Shown here: one piece after another, positions 1-12,000 of the stretch
Layout: each line of letters begins with the position of its first letter
Position numbering within the stretch: the stretch's first letter is position 1
Virus record (IMG/VR): IMGVR_UViG_3300026077_000010
Location: 1 to 39,186 of that record
Direction: 5' to 3' (one strand)
Source: a virus
DNA length: 39,186 bases
The notes under the pieces: generated by a model
The model's input: the letters and a program-made list of their open reading frames with translations, nothing else
Databases searched by the model: none
Told to the model about the DNA's origin: nothing
Program-made: the position numbers and the translations under genes

Positions 1-2
1 CA

Positions 3-3000
3 TACGTATTCAACTGCTCTATCCGTTCAACATGGGGTATTTGTGGTATCTGGGCAAATGGTTTGAAAGCCACTGGTTTCAAATCAATGGTTATCGCTCA
101 GTATACTGGTGTATCTCTACAGAAAGATGATAGATCATTCATTAGATATGATGAGTATAGTAATACTTGGAACCAAGCATCACTTGTAGATGCATTTGCA
201 ACAGTACCTTATCACACTAAGGGTGATAGTTACTGGAAGGATGAGTGGAGAAACTTCCACGTTCGTGCTTCAGAAGATGCATTCATTCAGTGTGTTAGTA
301 TCTTTGCTGTTGGTTATGCTGATCACTTCCTAATGGAAAGTGGTGGTGATATGAGTATCACTAACTCTAACAGTAACTTTGGTAATACATCACTACATGC
401 TATTGGTTTCAAAGGTTTCGCCTTTAACCAAGATAAGGGTGGATATATCACAGACATTATTCCACCACAAGTAATTTCTACTGACGCTGCTAATATCAAG
501 AAGACTCAGTATTATACTATTGATGTTCAAGGCACAGTTGCTGATACAAACAACTTTACTAAGTTGTTCCTAGGTAGTGATGATATTGCAGATCCATTAA
601 ATCGTCCTGCTGTATCAATTGGTGGATATAGACTTGGTGCTAAGGGAGGAGAAAAACTATATGTTAAATTAGATCCAGCAGAAGCTGGTGGTACAGAAGA
701 GTTTAATGTATCTTTAGAACCAACTGGTTTCGTTAAGTATATTGCTGCAGCATCTATTCTCAATCCTTCTGGATTTGCTTACAATAGCATATATGCTGAC
801 GCTGCTAACTTAATTGAAAGCAACCGTAAGATGATCCAAGAGGAAGTCTTTGGTTATATTATTGAGAAATTCCCTGCATTACAAGATCTTTCTTATGTTA
901 ATCCTGGTAGAGATCCTAATGCAAACCGTTACAATGATGCACGTAATCTCATCATCAGTAACAGACAAGATATTGTTAATGATACATTAACATCACTTAC
1001 TGCTTTTGAGCCTACTTCAACAGTTACTGCTGAAGATATAGGTGAGATGGTTGATGCTATTGCAGAAGACCTTAGAGATGGTGGTAACTTTAATGTTATT
1101 ACTTTAATTCAGTCATATTTTACTGGTAGTGGTACTTTAGTTAAGTATAACGGTGAGCAAGAGAATATTATCTGGGCAATGAACAGATGTAGAGATCTGT
1201 GTAAGCAAGCATCATCTAACTTGTTAGCAGTTAAGGCAGATCTATTTGATCCAGACTCAGCTAGTTTACTTGCTCCTTATGGTGGACTACCAATCGGTAC
1301 TATCACTGCTGGTAAGACTGGTTCACAAGCAGAGGAAGATGGTGACACAACTAATGGTCTTACTCTTGATCCTGCACAGAAGATTGATCCTGGTGCTAGG
1401 TTCAGAGATACCTATAGATTAATTAATAACAACAGAGATTATATCTTAGACAATGCACTTGCTGAAATTACAGTATATGATGAGGCTCCATTCTTCTACT
1501 TCCCTGGTGATCCACAAGAGACACAGTATTCAAGATTTAAAACTGCATATCGTTTGATAAGACGTAACAAGGCAGGTGCATTGGATGCAGGTATTGCAGC
1601 AATTCAGTCACAATATCCAGCATTCCAATTCATAGGTGGTTCACCTGAGAAGTGTAAGAGAGACCTAGGAATATTTGTTGATGCAATTGCAATGGACGTC
1701 TTCTTAGGCGGTAACGAGTGGACTATTACATTCATCGAGAAGTATTTCAATGGTGGTGGTGCTTGGATTGGTGGTGGATTAGAAGGAGAAGAGAACGAAT
1801 CTATTACTGGTTTCAATGGTGCTAGAGATTATCTACAGGAAGCAGTATCTAACCAACTCTCCAGTGGTTATCAAGATAACACCCTATCACCAGGTGAATC
1901 TGTTTATGGTGATGGTAATGGTGATGTAAGTAATACAGATCCTACTGCATGTGCTGACGTACAGAACGCAATTGCTACACTAACTTCTATTGTTACTCAG
2001 GTTATTAATGATGGTGATCCTGATACAGTTAGAAATCCTTCTAACCCTAACTACGTAAGTCCACAATCTCGTGTTCTACAAACAAACGAGAGTAAGTGTC
2101 GTAGAGACATTTCTTACATTGTTGATGCAGTAATGCAAGATTTATGGTTCGGTGGTAATGCTTACTCTATCTCAATGGCAAAAACGTTCTTTGATCGTTT
2201 TGGCAATCCAATTAATAATGGTTTAGTTGGTGAGGAAGCACAAGCAATCACTGCATTCAGACGTGCTGCTAATGCTATCAACGATGCTATTAACAACCAA
2301 CTATATTATTCTGATCAAGGAATTACTCTTGACACTGTAGGTGATCCCCCAATTGTATCTGATACTAATGCAGACGCAGCTCGTTTACTTGATGGTAACA
2401 AAGAGTGGTTAGCAGAGGAAGCATACGAGCGTATGATTGCTAATCCATTATACTCTTCTTATGAACCACAAGCCCAGAATACTAAGCAAGATTGTTTAGA
2501 TGACATTGTTAATATCCTTGAGCAAATTACGTATGATATTAAGTATGGTGGTAACGCTAAGACTTATGATTCTGCAGAGATTTACGTTACTAACGTCATG
2601 CCTTGGTTTGGTACTGACAAGAAGCGTAAGCAATTCACTCCAACAAATGTAACTTATGATCCTGCTACTGGTGAATTAAATTTAACTATTCCTGGTCATG
2701 ATATGACTCTGGGTAACTATGTTAGATTTGATGACAATTGTTTCACCTTTACTTGTGGCATGGATAATAACCAGTCACAGAAAACTTATCCTCGTGCTGG
2801 TGCAGATCCTTCTGCTGGTAACTGGGTTCAAATTACTTCTGCTACTGCTAGTAACATAACATGTAACGTTGGTGCAACTGGACCTAACGTTAGTTACACT
2901 CCTACTAACATAGTATACAACTCCACTTCTGGAGCGATGGAAATTACTATCGGTTCAGGTCATGGATTGAGTGTTGGTGAAGGTGTGATGATTGCTAACA

Positions 3001-6000
3001 ACTCTCTAACATTTACATGTGATCAAGATAGTAACCAAACTAACCACACATATCCTCGTGTTGGACAGGATCCTTATGCAGAACAATCCTTTACTATTAC
3101 TGCAATCAGTGTTAGCACTATTACTGTTAATGTTGGTGTTGCAGGAACTGCAGCTGGTGTACCACACACATTCATAAGTGCTTTAGCTGGTTGTATTACT
3201 CATTCACCACGGACTACACATACATTTGTATCTGCAACAACTAACTGTGTTAACTATGGTTTAGCAGCTGCAACATTCATTGATCCTGAGCGTGATGAAG
3301 CAAGAGAAGTATTTAATCAGGTAAGAGCTCTTGTTCCTGATGTACTTAGAAATATTGAAATTATCAATACTGGTTCTAATACATTACAACAGTTTACTGA
3401 TTCTGCTATTGTTACTGACTGGGGTGAAACTGAAGTTGGAACTCCTACTGATGCTTCATATAATCCTGTAACTGGTATTCTTGAAGTAACTGTTACTGGT
3501 CACGGTCTTTCAAATGGAGATAGGATTCAATTCCTACAAGAATCTTTAACATTCACATGTGAGTGTGATGGTAACTATGAGAATCAAGTATATCCACGTA
3601 CATCTGACCCTTCATTTGATACATGGTTAGAGGTTACTAACGCAACTGCAGATACTTTTGAAGTTAATGTAGGTACATCACCTTTTGTTAACTACAACGT
3701 AACTAATGCAACATATGATGCTGCTACAGGTCTTCTTAATCTTAACATTGGTTCTGGTCATGGTTTAACAACCAATACAAAGATTAAGATTGCTGATAAG
3801 TCATTGAAGTTTAAGTGTTCAATGGATGATTATGGTTCAGTACATCATTATCCTAGATCAACTGACCCTGCAGCTGGTGAAGCATTAAACATTGTAGCAA
3901 CAACATTTGAAACTATTACTGTTAATGTTGGTGCATCACCTCTTGTCACATACACTCCAACTAATGCTAGTTACGATCCTAATCTAGGATTGATGAACTT
4001 AACTATTGGTGGTCACGATCTACGTGCTGCTGATAGATATACTCCTAGTAACGTGCTTTATAATCCTACTACAGGATTCATGACAATGACCATTGCAGAC
4101 CATGGGTTTGTAGATGGTGAAGTTATTCAAATTACTGATCTAGGATTAACCTTTAGTTGCCCTGCTGCTACTGGTCAACACCAATTCCAATCTGGTACTA
4201 CTAATGGTATTATTGATCAAAACTTAGCAGGTTATACTGCAGGTGCTGGAACTACTTACAATCCTACTACTGGTGAATTGGTATTGGAGATTGGAGCACA
4301 TAGCATAAATGCTGGACAGAATATATCAATTTCTAATAATGCTGTTACATTTAGATGTGAGGCTGATAATTATAGCACTGATCATTCCTATCCACGTGCA
4401 ACTGACCCTGCATCTAACACACCTCTTTCTGTTAGTGCTGTAACTGCTACAACTCTTACAGTTAACGTTGGTGCAGCATCTCAGAATAGTGGTCAAAGTT
4501 CTTATCCACGTGCTTCTGACCCTGTAAGTGGAATGTGGATTCCTATTACAAATATAACTCAGAACACATTTGATGTACAGGTACTAAGGGATGCTCCTTC
4601 TACAAACCAACAAGTCCATACATTTATAAGTGCTGCAACTGATTGTATTGTTAAACCTAATAGCACTATTAAGTTAGCTGATAATGCTGTTACATTCAGA
4701 TGTACATATGGTAATGGAGTTCATACATTTGTAAGTGGAACTTCTGGAGGAATTACCCCTAACGTTGGTGCTGCAGTAACAGCAGCAACAGGAACAACTT
4801 ATGATCCTTCTAATGGAAACCTTGAAATAGAGATTGGATCTCATACTCTAACTACTGCTAATACAATTCAGATTGCTAATGGTGCTATCACATTTACTTG
4901 TGATGCTGATAACAATGCAACACAACATGCATATCCACGTGCAACTGATCCTGTATCTGGTCAGACCCTTAACATCACTGCAGTAACTGCTACAACCATC
5001 ACAGTTAACGTTGGTATCACCAACGGTAGTTTGAGTGCTAAGTCTTATCCTAGAACTACTGTTGAGAATACTACAGTAACTTTTGCTGATTATGATCCTC
5101 AAACTGGTATCATGGAACTTACTGTTCCTAACCATGGATTTAATAACGGTGAACAAGTTAAGATTGGAACTGGTTCATTAACCTTTACTTGTGCTCAAGA
5201 CGGTGATCAAACACAACACACATATCCAAGATCTTCTGACCCTGTAAATCAGAAGTGGTTGAAGATCTTTAATGTACAAACAAATACTTTCCAAGTACAG
5301 GTATTAGATTCCATACCTTCTACTAACGTAACTAATCATACATTTGCAAGTGCAACTACTGATGGTCTAACATATAAGAAAGACCCATTCTATGATAACT
5401 CTATCTACGTTTGGGATGTTCCACAGACTGCTCTTACAGTAAATAATGCAACATACGATCCTGCTACTGGTGTAATGCTAATCACCAGTAATGGTTGGGG
5501 TGGAACAAATGGTACTAGAGTTAAGTTTGCACCAGGATCTCTAACATTCAGTTGCACAAAAGATGGTAACAATTCAAACCATAGTTACCCACGTACAACA
5601 GACCCATCATATGATGAGTGGTTATCTGCTTATGATTCTGATATTAATGGATTTAAAGTTAATGTTGGTATTTCTGGTGTTAATGATCAGTATGCACACC
5701 AATTCGTTAGTGCTACTTCTCAGGGTTTAATTAAACAGGATCCATCTATCACAGTATTCATTGGTAAGTCTCCTACTGCTACTCAACCTCATACATTTGT
5801 AAGTGCTCTTGCAGATTCAGTTGAAACTGGTGGATCATATACTCACGAGTATACTGGTGGTGTTGCAGCCAATGCAGTAATTTCAGGTGGTAACTATCCA
5901 CATACATTCATATCTGCAACCAATGGTGCTGTTAAGAAACAGAACGCTGCAGTTTGTGCTAACGTTATCTCTGCTGTGCAGTCTAACTTAGACACCATCA

Positions 6001-9000
6001 TGCAGGCAATAGGATCTGACTCTGGTGTTGGTAACTTAACTGGTATCACTCGTACAACTCCTACTCAACCAGTAAGTAATATTCAGAACGGTGTTGACCA
6101 AGCATATGTTGCTGGTAATTGTGCTGATGTTATTTCTGCTGTTAACTCACTGGTTGATATTACTGTTGAGGCACTCCTTGCAGGTAATACAACTGGTCTA
6201 CCACCAGTAGATAATGGTCTCTATGATTGTGCTAACGTTCGTAGTAGTATTGAGAACCTATTTGATATCGCTGTTGATGCATTCAAAGTAAGTAATCTAT
6301 CTCTATTACCTGTTCTTAATAAAGGATCCTTTACCAATGATGCTGAAGTATCTACATGTTATCGTGACGTTGCATACATTGTTGATGCTATTGTTGGTGA
6401 CCTTAGACTTGGTGGTAACATCAACTCTGTACAGGCTGGTGAAGCATATTACGTAGGTAATAGTCTAGCCTTCATTGATAGTGAGAAGACTGAAACTCTA
6501 GATGCATGGAACTACGTTGGACAGATGGCAACTGCTGCCATGAGGAACTTCGATTTCCTTGCATATAATTGTTCAACTACTGCTGGATCAGCAGTTGTTG
6601 ATGTTGGTGATACTCGTGGTATCATCATTGGTATGACAGTAACTGAGTATGATGATACTGATCCTTCTGCTCCTGCATATGTTAACGGTGTTCTACAAAC
6701 AGGTTCAACTGCTGTCTACACTACAATCCCCCAGAATGTATATGTTAAGAGAATTATTAACAATACAGAGATTGAACTTGGTGTAGAGAATTCTAGACTT
6801 GACTTCGGTCAGACTATAAACGCACTACAGTCTAGTGGAACTATTGATCTGTTCTTTGACTACCCTAAAGGTCAGTGGGCAGACACACTTCCTAAGACAG
6901 TTATCGTTGGTCCTGAAAGTATTAGTCCAGATATTATTGCTGATACAACTACTGGTAATATCATCACCGATCCCGCTGATCCTAATGTTGGACAGCAGAT
7001 CAGAGAGTGTGCTGGTACTGTAAATGCAATTGAGACATTAGTTAGTAACATCAATACAATTATTAACTCTGGTCCTGGTGCTGTCACTAGACAAGAGCAG
7101 ACAGCAAATGTATCTCTCTTCTCACAAAGAGGAACAGTATTTACTATTAATACCTCTGGTTATGGTGGATCCAACCCACATCAATTTGAAACTGGAACAC
7201 CAGTTAGACTGGTCCCACGTCCTCGTTTTGATGTTGATCTTGGTAAGTATGTTGATGTTGATAAGCGTCTTATCAGATTACCTGATGGATTTGAAACTAA
7301 CCAAACTTACTATGTAATTGCACCAGGTAGAAAGACACAACCATTTGATTACTCTAACACTACATTCTTTAATGGTAGTGATCAGACAAAACTGATGCTT
7401 GCAACCTCTAGAGAGAATGCAGCAGCAGGTATCTTCATCTATGCATCTGAAGCTGATAGCATCGATCCTAATGTAGAGATTGACATCTATCAGTTTATAC
7501 TTGATGAAGATTATGATTTACATCGTTATAAGTGTGTACTTGATGGAACAGTTAACGCTGGTATTAGAACAGATGTTCCACACATCTTTGATGTACCATT
7601 CTCTTCTGTAACACCACACAAAGTATTCTTCAGATCACTTGCACCAGATGATCTACCAACTATAGGTGAGCAAGAAGATGATAATCCAGAAGTTACTACC
7701 ACTGATATTAATGATGATAACTTTGGTAGATTGAATCCAGTTAAGGAATTCTATGCACGTTATCAAACTGCTAGAGTCTTTACAATTCATAAGACACATG
7801 CTGATGCGATCAACAATGCTGATCCTATTCAATTTACTGCTGGACAAACTGATGAATTTAATGTATTCTGTAACAAACGTCGTTCACCTGTAAAGTATGA
7901 CCCAACATTTAGTGTTGGTATTGCTACTGAAGGTAAGTGGTATGTTAATTGTGTTGATGAAGCATCAACAAATATTTCAGTAGGAATTAGGAAGAAAAAT
8001 ATTATTTGGAGAATAAAACAAGACGATTACTCTGATAGACCTAAGACTACTGATACATGGTTCACACGTCTCGATGATAGTCGTCCTGCAGATGACAGAA
8101 CATATAAACTACGTTATGTTATTCCTTCTTATCTTGAGAACGCAAGAGATCCTATCAATGGATTTGTTCTTAAGACAAGAACTGACGATACACGTAAGTT
8201 AGTACCACAGAAAGTTCTACTAAAACCTGTTGCTGGTGAAGTATATGGTGCTCGTTTTGAGAACCCAGTACAAGCTGGTGAATACATTGGTTACAATTCA
8301 AATCAATTCCTTGGTAATGGATTAAATGAAGAAGATGCATATGATCCTTATAAGAATGATACCACTGGACAAGGTATTGAGTACAAGGCATATGCCAGAT
8401 TCAATTCTGGTATTCAAGCAACCATTCAATCTGCTCGTTATGTACAAGATCCATTAGTTCAAACTATTAGTTATCTAGAACTTGATCTGGTTGATCACAC
8501 AGTTGATATTAAGAACTTCCCTGGTCTTAAGAATGAGCAGTTTACTACAGTTCAGATTAATGCACCACAAGGCGGTGATTGGGTAGTCAATAAGACTGCT
8601 AGTATCACTGCTAACCAGGTCGAATGGACTGGTAACTCTTCAGGTATTGCAAATATCCATGGGTATTACGAAAATGCGGGTTCACATTACCTAATTCTGA
8701 AAAATATTCGCGGCGGAAAATTAGAGTTCTCAGAGTTTTATAACACTAGATTTACTCAAGGTAGCACATTTGCTGATATGCTTGAGGATCAGGATATGGG
8801 TAAATCCCTACCACTCAAGACTCTTATTAAGAAGGGATATCCTGAGTATTATTATAGACAAAATGGTTCTAATGTTTACACCATTACTCCTGGTGATAGG
8901 ATTCAGGATAGTGCAGGTGTTGAATATTATGTTGCTAGTGTTGAAGATACTGGTATTATCGAAGATACATTCTACATCTTTAACTACGAGACACTACAGA

Positions 9001-12000
9001 AGAGAATTTCAGGTCAGCAAGATGGTATTTACTACCTATCTTGTCTGCGTGGTAACATTTCACCATTACCTCAAGGTGCTGGTGCAGGTGGTAACTTCCG
9101 TGACTTCCAGTTCTCTCAACCAGTTAGCAGTCTCTATCCTCTGAACTATAAGAACGATCCTCTTTGGTTCCAAAAGGCAGGTACAACTGCAGAAGAGAAG
9201 AATGTTAAACAACAATTAATTGATCCACCAGCAACATATTCTGCTGCTGATAACTATACTCATGGTCTAGTTAGAACTAACGATTACAAGAACTCTGTAA
9301 CAAGAGAACTTGTCGAAGACTTTATTATACAACCAGCATTTATTGAAAATGATTATGAGGGCACAACTGCTATTAGAGCACTTCCTGGTAATGCAACTTC
9401 AGGATCTGAAGATCGTAGAATACCGATTTCTGGTGATAGCACAGTTCTTGTAGATCAGAAGTATTATGTTGAACTTAGACGACCATCTATCGCAAGAGCT
9501 GGTAACCACACATTTGAATATCTTGGTTTTGGTCCAGGTAACTATTCAACTGGTCTTCCAGCACGTCAGGAGATTGTTCTAAGTCCTACAGAGGACTTCT
9601 ACGCCCAAAGTAAGAAACAGAACGCTGGTATCGTCTTCTACACGGGTCTAAACTCTAATGGAGATCTTTATATCGGTAATAGAAAGATTAATGCTATTAC
9701 TGGTCAAGAAACATTCTTAGAGGCAGCAGTTCTTAAGGATAGTGATGATGATAATGAGGATATCGGTGATCTAGTTACATCATTTGATACCCCTGTAACA
9801 TTCAATGAGAATATTACAGTTGTTGGTGGTGATGGATCACTTCAGAACGTATTCCAGTCTCCTTTAGTTGTATCTGTTCAGGATAATGATCTAACTCAGT
9901 CTAGAGATGCATTAATTATTAGATCTAATGTATCATCTGTTGATCCTGTAACTAACTTACAACAAGATGAAGGACTAGACAGAACTGCATGGACTGGACC
10001 TGGTAATCCTTTAGATGGTGATATTCGTATCAGTAAGAACAGAGTAGATGCTGCAGTATTTGGATTCAATTCTAGAGGTAAGGGTCAGAAGTATCAGATT
10101 CAGACACATACGAGCTCTGGTCTGCCTTCTAATATTACACCTAACCAAAATGATCTTGTCAATATTGATCCTAATACAGGTATTAATCTTGGTGGAAACA
10201 GAGTAGAAGCTAATCAGAGAGTAGACTATGGTAGTGTTCAACCAAAATCAGGTGACATTCTACTTAAGGGTCTAGAAGTTGGTAAGACTGGTTCACTTGG
10301 TTGGATATATGCTAACTACTTTAATGAAATACCTGCAAACAATATCTTTACGATTGAGTTTGATGGTACTAACGTAGTTAAATTTACATTCAAGGATGCA
10401 CAAGGAAATAATATTTCTAACGCTTCGATTGGTATTAGTGATGTATCACAGATTAAATTAACTAATTTCAGTAATCCATTATTGAATTCTTCATGGTTAA
10501 TATACTCTCCTAATGGTGATGCATTCGATTCTTCCAATAACTATGTTCACTTCCAAGTTAATAATGGTATTGGTATTGATGTTCTATCTTGGAATGGTCC
10601 TGGTGGTGTAATTGATACTGCTCAGTCAAATGGAAATCCAGTTCCTATAGTTGAGTATTCTAACTCCAATTGGAAAGAGTATGGTGTACTTGGTGCTGAA
10701 GCACTTAGAACTGAAACTGAAACTATTGGTGATTACAAACTTGGTGTTAACACTGTTGCAAGAACTGAACATCCATCTGCTCTTAAGGCATTTACTAGTG
10801 ATGAGGCAACACCTAGAGCAAACTTAGATGTTGTTGGTACTGCATTTGTTAGTGGTAAGACTATTAATAGTTACCTAGCAGATACAACTATCAATAAGAC
10901 TGAGACTGCTGAAGATAACGCATTCTTGGTTGGTGGCGATAGCACTGATCCTGATGATAGTGCAACTTTACGTGTCATGACCACTAACGCTGGTCGTGTT
11001 GGTGTTAATACTAAAATAGAGGATACTGTTAACCCACAGAATGAATTAGATAGAAACTTCGTTGTTGTTGGTAATTCTAGATTCACTGGCGATTCAATGT
11101 TCATGACTGACATTGAAGTTAATGGTGGAGATATTACTACTACTAACACTGCATTCAACTTCGTTAATAGTAATGCAAACATCCTGAACTGGGCAGGTGA
11201 TGGTCAGATATTGACTCTGATGAACAATTCGACCTCTCCTCAGACATATACAATAGGTGGATCTTCACCAACCTCAACATGGTTGATCAATGAAGCTGCA
11301 GCAACTACTAATCTGTATTTTGCGAGAAATACCACTAAGTTTAAGTCAGTAATTGGTACTGTTGCTGAGTCATTTACTTCAGAGTGTGAAATTACACTTG
11401 GTGGTGGTTTCGCAACTAGCTCACCTGGTAAGTCAAACACTAAGATTGGTACATTCTACACTGGTGTTGCTGGACAATTTGAATTTGGGTACGGTTATGG
11501 AGCTGGTACAAGTTCATCTAGAATATTCTCTCAAACGAGAGAAGTTAATGCATTTGATGGTTCATCCACTAACACTGTTAACCTCGCAACAAATGCAACT
11601 CAATTTACATTAGGTTCAACTGGTGGTAATACTACAATCAGAAATACTCTGAATGTTCTTGCATCTACAATCGTTGAAGGTAATATCAGACTAGACGGTG
11701 GTCTAAATGCTGGTATTGTTGAGATAGGAAGAGGTAAGTTTGGTACATCAACTATTGGACATCAAATTGGTGGTTTAGAGAATCCAAATATTGATTTCTA
11801 CAAATATGAATCAACTGGTAGAAGAATTGATACTGCTGGTGTTGCACCATGGGGTTCAACTCTATTCTTACAAGGTGGTGGTCAGATTGCATCTGTTGAT
11901 AACATTGTTAATAATGGTTCTACTTTAAGAACACCTGGCATATATCAATTCCTTGATGCAACTGGATCATTGAATGGTGCTGGTGCAGCATTTACAATTC

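Noticed and set aside
2638-5940. CRISPR array or DNA tandem repeat
   Set aside because: The repetition is at protein level, with module lengths of about 270-300 bases, variable DNA and an uninterrupted reading frame.
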